DNA of 60,637 nt from Candidatus Avimonas merdigallinarum (GTDB lineage: Bacteria; Bacillota; Clostridia; Oscillospirales; Acutalibacteraceae): positions 1,901-62,537 of the forward strand of contig CAJFGS010000013.1 in assembly GCA_904377855.1 (NCBI GenBank). Direction: 5' to 3'. A model generated the notes under the pieces. The model saw nothing but the letters and a program-made list of their open reading frames with translations. It searched no databases and was not told the origin of the DNA. Made by a program: the position numbers and the translations under genes. The stretch's first letter is position 1. Every line of letters begins with the position of its first letter. Positions 1 through 10,746 of this stretch are shown piece by piece.

Positions 1-3000
1 CCGCCCGTTCTGCCAGGTGAATTCCATCCCGTCCCGGTATTCCAGCGGGTTGCCGATTGCGTCGTAGGTGATCGTCTGCCCGTCGTAGGACGTCATCTTG
101 TCCTTCCAGTTCGCGTCCTCGTACCCGTAGACGACCGTGCGCACCGCTTCCCCCAGTTCGCCCGTGGTGTACGGGTACTCCTTCCGGTTGAGGATGTTCC
201 CCCCGTTGTCGTATTCGTAGGTTATCGTCTTGCCCGCAGTCAAGTCGTTTTCCCGAAGAAGCTGCCCCAGCGTGTCGTAAATATACCCGGCTATCTCCGT
301 CCCGTTTTCCTTTATCGACGTGATGTTCCCCCGGTTGTCGTAGTCATACGTCAGGGTGAGGTCTATCCCGCCGCTCAGTTCCATTGAGGTAACCCGGTTG
401 CTCGTGTAACCCGGTGACGGCGTATCGTAACCGTAATCGGTTTCGATGAGCCTGTTCGCCAGCGTCGTTACCGTCCGCTTGGTCACCTGCGTCAGGTCGT
501 TGCGTTCCCAGGCCACGCCCGCCCAGTTGGGCAGTATCGTCCGCCGCGAAAGGCCGCCCTTGCCGTACGAGTAGTCGGCAAATTTCACCTCGCCCTCGAA
601 CCCGTACCACGCCCTGGTCACCCGGTCCAGGTTGTCGTAGGTATAGCTCAGCTGATCCCGGCCGTTCGAAGCATAAATCTCCTCGTTCGTCAGCCGCCCC
701 AGCATGTCGTAGGTGTACCGGTGGGTTTTCCCGGCCTCGTTGTCCGTATGCTCCGCCACCCGGCCTTTCGAGTCGTACGCCCATTCGAAATCGGTCTGCC
801 CGCCCCGGCTTTCCGCAATCACCCGTTCCAGCGCGTCGTAGGTATACGACACCGTCGGCCCGTTCCCGTAGGTCGACTTGAGCAGCAGCCCGTTGTTCGC
901 GCCGTAGGTGTTCGTGATCAGCGCCTGTGAGCCCACCTTTGTCACCGTCGGCGCCCCGAACAGGTTGTACTCAAACCCGTACGTCATCCCGTTGTGCGTG
1001 ATGCTCGTCAGCCGGTCCTTGGCGTAGGTATAGCTGTTTGTGACCGTTTGGACGCTCCCGTCCGGCTTGGTACGCGTCGCGCTCACGCTCAGCGGCCGCT
1101 CCAGTTCGTCGTAGGTGTAATTCACCGCGCGGTTCCCGAGGATCACCTTTTTCACCAGGTCTTCCGCCGTATATTCGTAGCTGGTGGTGACCCCTGCGCT
1201 GTCCGTCTGGCTCAGCAGGCGGCTCCCGTCGCTGCTGTAACTGCTGCTGCTCTTCAGCTTCAGCGCGCTGCTGTCCTCCGTGTAGCTCTGCTCTACCTCC
1301 GTCACCTGGCCGTGGCTGTTGTACTCAAACGCCAGCTGCTGGTGATACGGCTCGTAGCTCGCCGTCTTCACCCGGTGCTTGAAGCTGCTGTCGTAGGTGA
1401 ACTTATACTCCGAGTCCTCCTCGTCGGTGTATTTGGTCAGCCGGTTGGCCGAGTCGATTGCAGACAGCTGCTCCCGCTCCGCCGCGTCCTTCGCGCTTAT
1501 CAGGTTGCCCTTGGAGTCGTAGCTGTATACCGCGCCGGTTTTGTCCAGCTCCAGCTGCAGCCCGCTGAAGGAGGCGGTGTTCGCGTTATCGTAATAGATG
1601 CAGTAGAACGTCACCGTGGTTACCTGTTTGCTCTGGTTCTCCTTTTTGGGCACCGCCAGCTTGGTGGTGTATTGCCAGGCGGTGGTGCTGGGGTTAAAGG
1701 AGGGAACAATAAACTCGTAGGTTCCGTCGTTATAGTTTATCCCCAAATCCAGCGCAAAATATCTCCCGGAAGCGTTGCAGGGGACTGAGCTGCCGGCAGC
1801 ATACCCGCTGACGCTGAACGCAACCTCGCTGGCCGGCATATTGACCGTGATAGTCTGGCTTATCAGGCGATTCTCTCCGTAAGCCCCCGTCAGAGTCGCG
1901 GCATTTTTGATCCCGGCCGGCGCGCCGCTCACTGCGCCGATGTTCCCGGTACTGCCTTCCCAGCGTGCCGACCCATTATCGAAAAAGCTGTTTTCCAGCA
2001 GGTTGTACTCGTTGGCCGACTGCCCTTTCTCCAGCTGGACACAGTCAAACCATGCCGTGCCGGAGGCCATCGTCAGGTTGAGGACAAGCTGTATATGCGG
2101 TGTGTTCGGGGGCACATAAGCGGTCACCGCCAGCCGCTCCCAGCCCTCTGTCTGCTTCGACCGGCTGTATGTGGCCGTATATTTCCCGGATGTGTTATAC
2201 ACTTCGAAATTCAGCTGGGCGCCGCCGGTTCCGGCGAGATCCTGGGTATCCACATAGGCGGAGAAGGTGTAATATCCCGGCGCGGGATTTTTCACGGCTT
2301 GGTACACCTGCCCGCTGCCGGAATCGGTGGTCTTGGTTGTCTTCACCGTTTTTCTTCCGATGTACGCGTGGGTGGAATCGATGCTCGCCTGGCTGGTTGA
2401 CGGATACGTATGCCACTGCTTCCAATCCGATAAATCTCGTTCGAAACTATGATTTTTAAACAGATTGTTCACCGGCAGGCTGGCGCTCCCCGCCGCGGAT
2501 ACCTTGTTGTTGGTGTACATCTTCCCCGATTGGGTGGTGTTCGGCATGTAGGCGGTGGAAGCCGCCCCCGTATCGTCGATAGCGCTGGTGGTCCGACCCA
2601 GGTTGTCGAAGGTATAGGCTACCGTCCGGCTGCGGTCCTTTATGGTGGTGGTGCTTCCCTTGTACTGGAAGCTGACTGCGTTCCCCGCTTCCCGCGTTCC
2701 CGCGCTGTTCGGCTGGGAATACTCGGTCGCTTTTACCACCCGGCTCCGGGTCGAAATGTCCCCTTTGGCGCCGTACGCATACTGTATGGACGACCCGTCC
2801 CGCAGGATGATCTCCTGCAGCTGGTGGGCGCTGTCGTACTTCAGCTGTATCCGATTCCCGTCCGGGTAATAGATAAAGGTCAGGTACCCCCCGCTGTACC
2901 GGAAGGAATACTGCCGGCCGTACGGATCCGTAATCACTGTGACGGTGGTACCGCTGCGTTCCAGTTTCGTGACTTTCCCGGCCCCGTCCGTAATCGACGT

Positions 3001-4974
3001 CAGGATCCCGTTCGTATAGGACAGCTTGATTTTATCGTTCGACTGGTTCCCCTGTACTTCCAGCAGCCTTCCCGCCCGGTCGAATTTCTGTTTGTTTTCC
3101 TGCTTGTCGGTCATCACCCAATAGTCGTCTTCATGCAGTGTCAGGGTGATCCCTTTTCCCAGCTCGTCTTCATATACCCCGCTGCCCTTTTGCTTCATGT
3201 ACAGCACGGTTCCGTCTTCGTCAATATATTTGTAATGGTATCCCAGGCTGTACAGGCTCTGGTTCAGAGCGGATTGCTCGGGCTTGATATATATAAGGCA
3301 CCGATCGTAATTAAGCTTCCAGCCCCACCCGGAGACCGCGTTGGTTTGGAAATGGCTTCCCGCCTGGTACCCATTGTAGACGAGGTCAATCCCCACCGGC
3401 AGATTGGCGCTGTTGGTGTGGGAGATCGGGAGGTCTACCACCAGGTTCCCGGAGAAGTTGTTCACATAAGAAGTCCCGCTTCCGCCCAGGTCCTGCGCCG
3501 TATAGTCCCAATACGATTCCAGCCCCTTGTTGTTGAGGTAGGTGATCTGCAGCAGAGGCCGCACGGCGGACACCGCCCATTTCGAGGCCATGTGGACTAT
3601 GGCCCATTTTGTGGGGTCATGGGCCTTCAGCATCACTCCATTGTTGCTGCCGCCTTCGTACCACTGGCGCACCAGCCGCGTAATATTCCAGCTGAGAAAC
3701 TTCTGGTTTGTCGATGCCGATGCCATCGCATAGTCGATTACTGTGCTGTTGATGCTCGGCGCTCCCCCAACCTGGCTGAATTTTCCCGATACATTCCAGT
3801 CCCAACTCTGCGTCACTTCATATACGTCAATCTGCAGGGACAGCGCAGTCGAAGAAGAGTAATTTGTTTGATTTAGATTCATCACCGCGTCTACCACGAT
3901 ATCCCCGCGGCTTAATGCGGGCAGATTGGGGAAACGGATGAGCGAACGCATGCGTCCCATCAAGCCAGCCTGATTTCCCGCATATATCGTGCCCATTGCC
4001 GGATTGTACACGTCATTTTCCATAATATACCGCGTCTGTACCGAATCCAAATCCTGATAATCCGTCAGGAAGCTCGGATCCAGAACCACAGGGTACTGCC
4101 GGCCCTCCGCGGCCAGCCACGCCGCGTCCGCTTTCAGCTGCACGGTCAGTTTCCCACCCTGCCTCTCGATCAGGGTGAGGGTGAGGGCCTCGCTTGCCGC
4201 GCCGGCGGCGTCGGTCATCACCGGCGCCGTCAGGACGTATACGGTTTCCTCCCCGTCCCGCAGTTCAATGGTGCGCGCATCCCGCTGCACCGCTTCCAGG
4301 CTGCCGTTTATCTGATACTGCAAAGTGAATTCCCGCCTGGCGGACGGGGTGTTCAGGATGATATTCTCCTTTACCCCCGTCGGGGAGACGATGTACTGCA
4401 AATCCACGCCGGGAAACGCGTTCCGGTATACCGTCTCGCTGGTCAGGTTGGGCAGGGCCAAAAATGCCTCGTCCCCGGAAAGGGCCGTTTCCGCCTTCTC
4501 CTGCACCTCGGCGCGGGCCGGCTGCGCCCCCTCGTATCCCCACGAGACCTGGTATCCTCCCTCCCGGACGGTCACCAGCTTCTTTTTGGAGGCGCTTTTC
4601 GCAAATTTTACCTTCCGCGGCCCTTCCTTCGTGTCCAGCGTATCCTCTTCGCCCAGAGAACGCGCCGCAGCGGTTTCCAGGGTGTTGTCGATGTCCTGGA
4701 AATCCCCGTTTTCGTCCAGGTAGTGGATGGGGATATCGTAGACCGCCGCCATATATGTACCGTCGCTCATGAGAAAATGCTTCTCGGTTTCGGTGCGCAG
4801 AGATTCGTCTTCCGCCAGGATGCGTACCGGCTCGTCCTGCTGTTCCTCCGCCTGCCCCTGTGGGGCGATGGGGGAGGTGTCGTCGGATTCCGCCAGGATC
4901 GTCAGCGGAAAGATTTGTACCAATAATGCCAGTGCCAAGGCCGCCGCAAGAAATTTTCTCCCTTGTCTTTTCAC
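1..4974 (-). CDS. Secreted RHS/YD-repeat wall-associated protein (3' end outside window)
   Basis: This is one open frame of at least 1658 codons that runs off the left edge. It starts at a GTG (4972-4974) behind AGGAGAGG; the ATG just upstream hits a stop after two codons. Residues 1-28 form a signal peptide (KRQGRK, a hydrophobic stretch, then ILA/E). Residues about 290-480 look like a DNRLRE-type domain of wall proteins ([14 protein letters not shown], then [15 protein letters not shown]). YD repeats follow from about 620. Two jelly-roll, carbohydrate-binding-like modules sit at about 838-985 ([15 protein letters not shown]) and 988-1138 ([18 protein letters not shown]). YD repeats then continue to the edge, where [18 protein letters not shown] is the usual approach to the RHS core. 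WapA-like proteins of this build export a variable C-terminal toxin, but here the tip is not visible, so the toxin is inferred. Confidence 0.9.
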   Translation of the reverse strand, partial: MKRQGRKFLAAALALALLVQIFPLTILAESDDTSPIAPQGQAEEQQDEPVRILAEDESLRTETEKHFLMSDGTYMAAVYDIPIHYLDENGDFQDIDNTLETAAARSLGEEDTLDTKEGPRKVKFAKSASKKKLVTVREGGYQVSWGYEGAQPARAEVQEKAETALSGDEAFLALPNLTSETVYRNAFPGVDLQYIVSPTGVKENIILNTPSARREFTLQYQINGSLEAVQRDARTIELRDGEETVYVLTAPVMTDAAGAASEALTLTLIERQGGKLTVQLKADAAWLAAEGRQYPVVLDPSFLTDYQDLDSVQTRYIMENDVYNPAMGTIYAGNQAGLMGRMRSLIRFPNLPALSRGDIVVDAVMNLNQTNYSSSTALSLQIDVYEVTQSWDWNVSGKFSQVGGAPSINSTVIDYAMASASTNQKFLSWNITRLVRQWYEGGSNNGVMLKAHDPTKWAIVHMASKWAVSAVRPLLQITYLNNKGLESYWDYTAQDLGGSGTSYVNNFSGNLVVDLPISHTNSANLPVGIDLVYNGYQAGSHFQTNAVSGWGWKLNYDRCLIYIKPEQSALNQSLYSLGYHYKYIDEDGTVLYMKQKGSGVYEDELGKGITLTLHEDDYWVMTDKQENKQKFDRAGRLLEVQGNQSNDKIKLSYTNGILTSITDGAGKVTKLERSGTTVTVITDPYGRQYSFRYSGGYLTFIYYPDGNRIQLKYDSAHQLQEIILRDGSSIQYAYGAKGDISTRSRVVKATEYSQPNSAGTREAGNAVSFQYKGSTTTIKDRSRTVAYTFDNLGRTTSAIDDTGAASTAYMPNTTQSGKMYTNNKVSAAGSASLPVNNLFKNHSFERDLSDWKQWHTYPSTSQASIDSTHAYIGRKTVKTTKTTDSGSGQVYQAVKNPAPGYYTFSAYVDTQDLAGTGGAQLNFEVYNTSGKYTATYSRSKQTEGWERLAVTAYVPPNTPHIQLVLNLTMASGTAWFDCVQLEKGQSANEYNLLENSFFDNGSARWEGSTGNIGAVSGAPAGIKNAATLTGAYGENRLISQTITVNMPASEVAFSVSGYAAGSSVPCNASGRYFALDLGINYNDGTYEFIVPSFNPSTTAWQYTTKLAVPKKENQSKQVTTVTFYCIYYDNANTASFSGLQLELDKTGAVYSYDSKGNLISAKDAAEREQLSAIDSANRLTKYTDEEDSEYKFTYDSSFKHRVKTASYEPYHQQLAFEYNSHGQVTEVEQSYTEDSSALKLKSSSSYSSDGSRLLSQTDSAGVTTSYEYTAEDLVKKVILGNRAVNYTYDELERPLSVSATRTKPDGSVQTVTNSYTYAKDRLTSITHNGMTYGFEYNLFGAPTVTKVGSQALITNTYGANNGLLLKSTYGNGPTVSYTYDALERVIAESRGGQTDFEWAYDSKGRVAEHTDNEAGKTHRYTYDMLGRLTNEEIYASNGRDQLSYTYDNLDRVTRAWYGFEGEVKFADYSYGKGGLSRRTILPNWAGVAWERNDLTQVTKRTVTTLANRLIETDYGYDTPSPGYTSNRVTSMELSGGIDLTLTYDYDNRGNITSIKENGTEIAGYIYDTLGQLLRENDLTAGKTITYEYDNGGNILNRKEYPYTTGELGEAVRTVVYGYEDANWKDKMTSYDGQTITYDAIGNPLEYRDGMEFTWQNGR

Positions 4975-5371
4975 AACATCCCTCTCCTTTTTTCGAACAA
5001 TTCACCTCCGGTGCTTAAAAATACAATACAATATATTTATTTAAATTACAATTATATCTCAAAAATTAAAATTATTTCATATATTTATTTAAAAATATGC
5101 GCTTTAATTGTGAAATATCCTGGAATATACGCGCGCCCGCTTCCTGTTGCCGCAAAAGGCTCGGCGAATGGGCGTCTCTGCATGCCTTTACGAGGGAATA
5201 CTCAGGATATTCCTCTGCACGGGGGGCGATTCTATGAAGGAAATCTGGCGGGAAATACAAAGGAAACGGCTGTTTTCCCCTTTCCAAAGGGAAGGGGAAA
5301 AGGTATAATATATAAAATAAAGGGTGCCGGCAGGACGATAGTATGACAAATAAAAACAGGAGGGGAATTCC
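4975..5371. other. AT-rich divergent intergenic region between RHS gene and nagA
   Basis: This 397-bp stretch separates the leftward RHS gene from rightward nagA. The half next to the RHS gene is very AT-rich, unlike the GC-rich genes around it. A TATAAT for leftward transcription lies at 5051-5056 (read on the minus strand) with only a poor -35. A TATAAT for rightward transcription lies at 5304-5309, also with a weak -35 at 5281-5286. I see no convincing gene in it. Confidence 0.5.
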
Positions 5372-6514
5372 ATGATTCTCAAAAATGCAACAGTGTATAA
5401 CGACGAATTTCTTCCGGTGCGCGCGGACCTGCAGACCGAAGGGGAATGGATCCAGGCTGTGGGGGATGTCGATGGGAAAGGGGAGGCCCTCGACCTGTCC
5501 GGCTGTATCATCCTTCCCGGCTTTATCGATATGCACATCCATGGCTGCGCCGGCGCGGACACCGGCGACGCGACGCCCGAGGCCCTGCACGCAATGTCGG
5601 ACTGCCTGGTGAAGCGGGGCGTCACCTCCTTCTGCCCGACCTCGATGACCCTCTCCTTTGAGGAATTGACCCGGATTTTTGCAAATGTCGCCGCCGTTCA
5701 GGACGAAGTGGAAGGCGCGTATATCCAGGGCATCAATATGGAAGGGCCGTATATTGCAATGTCCAAGAAAGGGGCGCAGAACGGCGAATTTGTCCGGAAC
5801 CCGGACAAGGATGAATTCCGCCGCCTTTACGACGGATGCGGCGGGCTCATCCGGGTGGTGGATATTGCCCCGGAATGCGACGGCGCGGAGGCCTTCATCA
5901 AAGAGGTGCAGCCGTACTGCCCGGTTTCCATCGCCCATACGGCGGCGGGATATGACGAGGCAAGCCGCGCTATCGAATGGGGTTGCCGCCATGCGACCCA
6001 CCTGTACAACGCCATGAGCGGGTTGACCCACCGCGCCCCCGGCGTGGTCGGCGCGGTGTTCGATCACGCGCAGGCCTGCGGCATGCGTGCGGAACTGATC
6101 TGCGACGGGTTCCACATCCATCCCGCCGCGCTGCGGATCGCGTTCCGGGCGCTCGGGGAAGACGGCTCGGTTATTGTCAGCGATTCCATGCGGGCGGCCG
6201 GGCACTCGGACGGGGAGTATGACCTCGGCGGGCAGACCGTGTATGTCAAGGACGGGAAAGCGCTCCTGGCCGACGGGACGATTGCGGCCTCTACCTCCAA
6301 CGTGTATGAGGAATTCCGCAACGTCCTCCGCTTCGGCGTCCCGATGAAGCAGGCGGTCAAATCCGTCACCATCAACCCCGCCCGCGCCATCCGGGTGGAC
6401 GACGTGACCGGCTCGATCCGGGCGGGAAAGCGCGCCGACCTGCTGGTTCTGGACGAAAAGCTGGATATCCGGATGGTTATTGTCAAGGGGCAGATCAAAG
6501 TCGACAACCGGTAA
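5372..6514 (+). CDS. nagA: N-acetylglucosamine-6-phosphate deacetylase
   Basis: NagA hydrolyses N-acetylglucosamine-6-phosphate to glucosamine-6-phosphate and acetate in the cytoplasm, the first step of amino-sugar and cell-wall recycling. The 380 residues match the family length. The amidohydrolase metal motif DMHIHG is at about 54-58, followed by EGPYIA, HLYNAMS (substrate loop) and DSMRAAG carrying the catalytic Asp. The C-terminus returns to the small beta domain (GKRADLLVLDEKLDI). The ATG follows AGGAGGGG at 6-bp spacing. No nagB or PTS gene is adjacent, and a strong terminator ends the transcript, so it appears monocistronic. Confidence 0.95.
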   Translation: MILKNATVYNDEFLPVRADLQTEGEWIQAVGDVDGKGEALDLSGCIILPGFIDMHIHGCAGADTGDATPEALHAMSDCLVKRGVTSFCPTSMTLSFEELTRIFANVAAVQDEVEGAYIQGINMEGPYIAMSKKGAQNGEFVRNPDKDEFRRLYDGCGGLIRVVDIAPECDGAEAFIKEVQPYCPVSIAHTAAGYDEASRAIEWGCRHATHLYNAMSGLTHRAPGVVGAVFDHAQACGMRAELICDGFHIHPAALRIAFRALGEDGSVIVSDSMRAAGHSDGEYDLGGQTVYVKDGKALLADGTIAASTSNVYEEFRNVLRFGVPMKQAVKSVTINPARAIRVDDVTGSIRAGKRADLLVLDEKLDIRMVIVKGQIKVDNR

Positions 6515-6526
6515 GCGAAAAAATAA

Positions 6527-6571
6527 GAAAAGGACGGGGGCGAAACGGTTTATTTCGCCCCCGTCCTTTTC
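6527..6571 (+). terminator. Rho-independent terminator of nagA
   Basis: A perfect 19-bp stem (6527-6545 with 6553-6571) encloses a 7-nt loop and starts 12 bp after the nagA stop. The stem ends in A/T pairs on both sides, so it could work in both directions. Confidence 0.9.
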
Positions 6572-6616
6572 GCATCCGCTTCCTGGGATTCCCGAAAAAA
6601 GTCGGAAAAGGATGCT

Positions 6617-6651
6617 GTTATACGATTAGAAATATATTTTTGAAGTATAAC
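6617..6651. repeat. Short inverted repeat in AT-rich patch
   Basis: GTTATAC (6617-6623) and GTATAAC (6645-6651) form a 7-bp inverted repeat 21 bp apart, inside an AT-rich patch (6600-6710) between the nagA terminator and the next promoter. It may be an operator or a weak hairpin; nothing else in 6574-6764 looks functional. Confidence 0.3.
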
Positions 6652-6764
6652 GACTTGTAGTATACATAATGTATATTTTGTGAGCTTATATTTGCTTTGT
6701 AAATTTTATCTTGGGCCGCCGGAAAAAAGTTGCCCCCTTGCAGGGAACGGATCGGCGGATTCCC

Positions 6765-6793
6765 TTGACTTGTCGGCGGCTGCGCGGTATGAT
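6765..6793 (+). promoter_or_regulatory. SigA-type promoter for the small membrane protein
   Basis: TTGACT (6765-6770), a 17-bp spacer and TATGAT (6788-6793) lie 46 bp upstream of the start at 6840. Confidence 0.7.
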
Positions 6794-6839
6794 AAAGGAA
6801 AATATGGACAGAATACGCATGGTAGGAGGTCGATATATT

Positions 6840-7085
6840 ATGAAAGAAAGAAATTCCAAACTGGCGTTTATTGTGACGCTGGCGGCGGTTGTTGCCGCCC
6901 TGACGACAGTCGCTGTCCTTGTGGCGCGCAAAATGATGAAGAAAAGGGCGCTTTGCGCGTACAACGATACCATTGATTATGATTTCGACGACTGCGACTG
7001 CGGCGACGACTGCTGCTGCTGTGACGAGCCGGTGCAGATCCCGCTGGCCAAGCCGGAAGACGAAGAAGCGCAGAAAGAGGACTGA
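6840..7085 (+). CDS. Small single-pass membrane protein with acidic Cys-rich tail
   Basis: The product has 81 residues starting at the ATG at 6840, chosen because TAGGAGGT sits just upstream and a promoter ends 46 bp before. A longer in-frame start at 6711 would overlap that promoter. Residues about 8-30 are one transmembrane helix (LAFIVTLAAVVAALTTVAVLVA), followed by ARKMMKKR. The rest is a cytoplasmic-type tail rich in Asp and Cys (DFDDCDCGDDCCCCDEP), then Glu/Lys. The helix-plus-basic-stretch layout recalls YtxH-like small proteins, but the Cys/Asp cluster is unusual and suggests metal binding. Function unknown. Confidence 0.75.
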   Translation: MKERNSKLAFIVTLAAVVAALTTVAVLVARKMMKKRALCAYNDTIDYDFDDCDCGDDCCCCDEPVQIPLAKPEDEEAQKED

Positions 7086-7270
7086 ATTTGACGGGTTCCC
7101 TTCCTGACAGGCAGGGGGGAGCGGGCGGTTTCTGAGCGGGGAGCGTGGTACGGATTTCCGCCGGCGTTTCCTGCTGGCGCCGCGCCTTTGTTCCGGCTGC
7201 TCCTGCTTTCCCTGCGTTCTGCTTTCCCTTTTCGCCCCGGTGCGCCGGGGCGCAGCCTTTCAAAGAGACA

Positions 7271-7311
7271 AAAAAGGACCGCCGCCCGGCGCCGGGCGGC
7301 GGCCCTTTTTT
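7271..7311. terminator. Bidirectional terminator between converging genes
   Basis: A 20-bp perfect palindrome (7281-7300) forms an 8-bp GC stem with a GCGC loop. A-rich sequence lies on one side and a T-run on the other, so it can end both the rightward small gene and leftward aspS. Confidence 0.85.
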
Positions 7312-7340
7312 GTCCTTACAGCGGGCAGGGAAGCCGGCGG

Positions 7341-9122
7341 TTATTTTTCCTCCGCCATGGCGATCCCCAGTTCCTGCAGCTGCGCCTCGTCCACCGGCGA
7401 GGGGCATTCGGTCATGAGCTCGGTCATATTCTGCACCTTGGGGTAGGCGACCACGTCCCGCAGGGTGGAAGCGCCCAGCATCTGCATCACCAGGCGGTCC
7501 AGGCCGATCCCCATGCCGCCGTGGGGGGGCGCGCCGTACTTGAAGGCGTCGGTCAGGAAGCCGAATTTCTGATACGCTTCCTCGTCCGAAAGGCCGAGGG
7601 CGGAGAACATATGCTTTTGCAGCGCGGGGTCGGTGATCCGGATGGAGCCGCTGGCCAGTTCGATGCCATTGAGCACCAGATCGTACGCTTTGGCAAACAC
7701 CTTGTCCGGCTCGGTGTCCAGATAGGGGATGCATTCGTCCAGCGGGGCGGTGAAGGGATGGTGCATGGCTACGTACTGGCCGGCCTCCTCGTCGTATTCG
7801 AAGAAGGGGAAATCGGTGATCCACAGCGGACGATATCCCTCGCGGGGGATGTCTAGTTTGTCGGCCACGGCCAGGCGGAGCGCGCCGAGGGTGGTCAGCA
7901 CATGCTTCTTCACGGTGTCCGCGATGATCAGCACCACGTCGCCGCTTTCCGCCCCGGCGGTTTTCAGCAGCGCGGCCATTTCCTCCTCGGTGAGGAATTT
8001 GGCGAAGGAGGAGGAGACGCCCTCCGGCGTGAGCCGCGCCCAGGCGAGGCCCTTGGCGCCGATGCCGCGCACCATTTCGGTCAGCTTGTCCACCTCTTTG
8101 CGGGTGAGGACGGACACCGCGTTTTTCGCGGTGATCGCCCCGACTGCGCCGCCGCCCTCCACGGCGGAGGCGAACACCCCGAAGCCGCAGCCCCTCACCG
8201 TGTCGGTCAGGTCAATCAGCTCCATGCCGAACCGGGTGTCCGGCTTGTCCGAGCCGTAGCGGGTCATCGCTTCGGTATAGGTCAGGCGGGGAAGGGGCAT
8301 GGGGAGGTCCACGTCCAGCACTTTCTTGAACACGTGGGCCAGGAAGCCTTCCCCGACCTCCAGCACGTCCTCGACGTCCACAAAGGACATTTCCAGGTCG
8401 ATCTGGGTGAATTCCGGCTGCCGGTCGGCCCGCAGGTCCTCGTCCCGGAAGCAGCGGGCCAGCTGCACATACCGGTCGAAGCCGGCGACCATGGACAGCT
8501 GCTTATACAGCTGCGGGGACTGGGGCAGGGCGTAGAATTCGCCGTGGTGCAGGCGGGAAGGGACCAGGAAATCCCGTGCGCCCTCCGGCGTGGAGCGGAT
8601 GAGGATGGGGGTCTCCAGTTCGATAAAGCCCTGCTGGTCGAAATAATCCCGCGCGGATTTGGCGATGCGGTGGCGGAGGATCAGGTTGCGCTGCAGATCC
8701 GGGCGCCGCAGGTCGAGATACCGGTATTTCAGCCGGGTAGCCTCCGCGGTGGTGCTGTTCTCCACGATTTCGAAGGGGGGCGTCTCCGCCTTGTTCAGGA
8801 TCCGCAGCTCCTGCACCGCGATCTCCACGTCGCCGGTAGGGATGTCGTGGTTTATCGAGGAACGCAGCCGCACCACCCCTTTGGCGGCCAGGACGTATTC
8901 GCTGCGCACGGTGAAGGCTTTGTCAAACACCGCGCGGTCGGTGGATTCGTCAAACGCGAGCTGGACAATGCCGGTGCGGTCCCGCAGGTCGATAAAGATG
9001 AGCTGGCCCAGATCCCGCTGGCGCTGCGCCCAGCCGCAGACCGTGACCTCCCGCCCGGCGTCCTCCTTGCGGAAAACGCCGCAGTAATCGGTTCGTTTGA
9101 GCCCTTTTAAGGTTTCAGCCAT
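7341..9122 (-). CDS. aspS: Aspartyl-tRNA synthetase
   Basis: AspRS (593 residues, normal bacterial length) charges tRNA-Asp in the cytoplasm. The N-terminal OB-fold anticodon domain is visible (REVTVCGWAQRQRDLGQ, then IDLRDRTGIVQL). Class II motif 2 is FRDEDLRADRQPEFTQID and motif 3 is GIGLDRLVM near the C-terminus. The bacterial GAD insertion domain lies between them. It lies 189 bp downstream of hisS on the same strand, the pairing common in Firmicutes. Whether it is discriminating or also charges tRNA-Asn cannot be told from this window. Confidence 0.97.
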   Translation of the reverse strand: MAETLKGLKRTDYCGVFRKEDAGREVTVCGWAQRQRDLGQLIFIDLRDRTGIVQLAFDESTDRAVFDKAFTVRSEYVLAAKGVVRLRSSINHDIPTGDVEIAVQELRILNKAETPPFEIVENSTTAEATRLKYRYLDLRRPDLQRNLILRHRIAKSARDYFDQQGFIELETPILIRSTPEGARDFLVPSRLHHGEFYALPQSPQLYKQLSMVAGFDRYVQLARCFRDEDLRADRQPEFTQIDLEMSFVDVEDVLEVGEGFLAHVFKKVLDVDLPMPLPRLTYTEAMTRYGSDKPDTRFGMELIDLTDTVRGCGFGVFASAVEGGGAVGAITAKNAVSVLTRKEVDKLTEMVRGIGAKGLAWARLTPEGVSSSFAKFLTEEEMAALLKTAGAESGDVVLIIADTVKKHVLTTLGALRLAVADKLDIPREGYRPLWITDFPFFEYDEEAGQYVAMHHPFTAPLDECIPYLDTEPDKVFAKAYDLVLNGIELASGSIRITDPALQKHMFSALGLSDEEAYQKFGFLTDAFKYGAPPHGGMGIGLDRLVMQMLGASTLRDVVAYPKVQNMTELMTECPSPVDEAQLQELGIAMAEEK

Positions 9123-9311
9123 GACAATGTATCCCCTTTGATGGGCAGATGCCCGGATTTGTAAAAGCAGCAGGGCGTGCCGCGCCCTGCGAATGGTATA
9201 TGACGCCGCCCCGGCTTTCCCGAGGGAAGGACCCCGCGTAAAAGCCTCCCCGGCCCGGCGGGGGAAACCCGGCTCGGCGGCGGAGGCCGCCGCATGCAGG
9301 GCGGGGCTTTC
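9123..9311. other. hisS-aspS spacer
   Basis: This GC-rich 189-bp gap separates two leftward synthetase genes. It holds GC-rich inverted repeats around 9220-9300 but no T-run, so co-transcription of hisS and aspS remains likely. I see no T-box features. Confidence 0.4.
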
Positions 9312-10631
9312 CTATTCCACCGCCTCGCCGAACAAATCGGTCATGTCGGCCAGCTGGCGGTCGAGGGACTTGGTATACAGGGTGGTATACAGGCTGTCGT
9401 CCAGCAGGATGTCGTCGGTTTCGCCGGTTTCCATATTTTTCAGCCTGGCCCGGCCGCTTTCCAGTTCGTTGTCCCCCACCACGATGGTGTACCGCGCGCT
9501 GATTTTATCGGCGTATTTCATCTGCGCCTTGAGGCTGCGGCCGACGGTATCGCATTCCGCCGAAACGCCGCCGTCCCGCAGGCGGGTGGCGATGCCGAAG
9601 CAGCGCCGGGCGGCCTGCTCGCCCATTGAAACGAGGTATACCTCGCACCGGGGCGGGGCGGGGAATTTCGCGCCCTTGGCCTCCAGGATCAGCATCAGCC
9701 GTTCCAGGCCCATGCCGAAGCCGAGGGAGGGGAGATGGGGGCCGCCCAGTTCGTCGATCAGCCCGTCGTACCGCCCGCCGCCGCAGACGGTGGACTGCGC
9801 CCCCAGCGCGTCGGAGACGAATTCGAAAACCGTGCGGGTATAATAATCCAGCCCCCGCACGATCCGCGGGTCGATTTCATAGGCGATTTCCGCTTCCTCC
9901 AGGCAGGCGCGCACCGCGTCGAAGTGTGCCCGGCAATCGCCGCAGAGGTAGTCCAGCATCACCGGCGCGCCCGCCGCGATTTCGGCGCAGGCCGGCGATT
10001 TGCAGTCGAGGATCCGCATCGGGTTGCGGTCCAGCCGCTCCCGGCAGGTTTCGCACAGCTCGTCCTTCCGGGCCGCGAAGTACGCCTTGAGCGCCGCATG
10101 GTATTCGGCGCGGCAGGTGGGGCAGCCGATCGAGTTGATGTGCAGCGCCACGCCGGTCACCCCCAGCTCGTTGAGCACGGTGCGGGCCAGGGCGATCACC
10201 TCCGCGTCGGCCTGCGGGGCGGCGGCGCCGAAGCATTCCACCCCGAACTGGTGGAATTCGCGCAGCCGGCCCGCCTGCGGCTTCTCATACCGGTAGCAGG
10301 AGGTGACGTACGACACCTTTACCGGCAGCGGCTCGTTGTGCAGCCCGTGCTCCAGCAGGGCGCGGGCCATCCCCGCCGTCCCCTCCGGGCGCAGGGTGAT
10401 CGAACGCCCGCCCTTGTCCTCAAAGGTGTACATCTCCTTCTGCACCACGTCGGTGGTTTCCCCCACCGAACGCTGGAACAGCTCGGTATGCTCGAATACC
10501 GGGACGCGCATCTCGCGGAAGCCGTAATCCCGCGCGATGGCGAGGGCGGTCTGTTCCACATGCTGCCACTTGTAGCTTTCGGCCGGCAGGACGTCCTGCG
10601 TGCCGCGGATCGCCTTGGTTATCAGGGCCAT
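9312..10631 (-). CDS. hisS: Histidyl-tRNA synthetase
   Basis: HisRS (439 residues) attaches histidine to tRNA-His. Class II signatures are clear: TLRPEGTAGMARALLEHG (motif 2 region), the HisRS-specific GLDYYTRTVFEF and motif 3 GFGMGLERLML. The C-terminal anticodon-binding domain follows (VYLVSMGEQAARRCF). The start MALITKAIRGTQDVLP is the usual HisRS N-terminus. It heads the hisS-aspS pair; the upstream gap ends at the mgsA terminator. Confidence 0.97.
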   Translation of the reverse strand: MALITKAIRGTQDVLPAESYKWQHVEQTALAIARDYGFREMRVPVFEHTELFQRSVGETTDVVQKEMYTFEDKGGRSITLRPEGTAGMARALLEHGLHNEPLPVKVSYVTSCYRYEKPQAGRLREFHQFGVECFGAAAPQADAEVIALARTVLNELGVTGVALHINSIGCPTCRAEYHAALKAYFAARKDELCETCRERLDRNPMRILDCKSPACAEIAAGAPVMLDYLCGDCRAHFDAVRACLEEAEIAYEIDPRIVRGLDYYTRTVFEFVSDALGAQSTVCGGGRYDGLIDELGGPHLPSLGFGMGLERLMLILEAKGAKFPAPPRCEVYLVSMGEQAARRCFGIATRLRDGGVSAECDTVGRSLKAQMKYADKISARYTIVVGDNELESGRARLKNMETGETDDILLDDSLYTTLYTKSLDRQLADMTDLFGEAVE

Positions 10632-10702
10632 AAGAAATTTCCTGTCCTTTCCGAAGGGCCCCTCCGCCCTTTCGCGGGGGGAGGGACGCCGTTATGAATT
10701 GG

Positions 10703-10728
10703 GAACCGCGCCTTTGGCCGCGCGGTTC
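10703..10728. repeat. GC-rich hairpin upstream of hisS
   Basis: A 9-bp perfect stem (10703-10711 with 10720-10728) has an 8-nt loop and lies in the leader of hisS, between the mgsA terminator and the hisS start. It has no T-run on either side. It could be leader structure; no role is evident. Confidence 0.4.
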
Positions 10729-10746
10729 TGAAAAGCCGGAATCCCC

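Noticed and set aside
2449-3876. A 475-codon plus-strand frame over the RHS gene
   Set aside because: It is the antisense shadow of the YD-repeat frame, which has domain structure, signal peptide and ribosome site.
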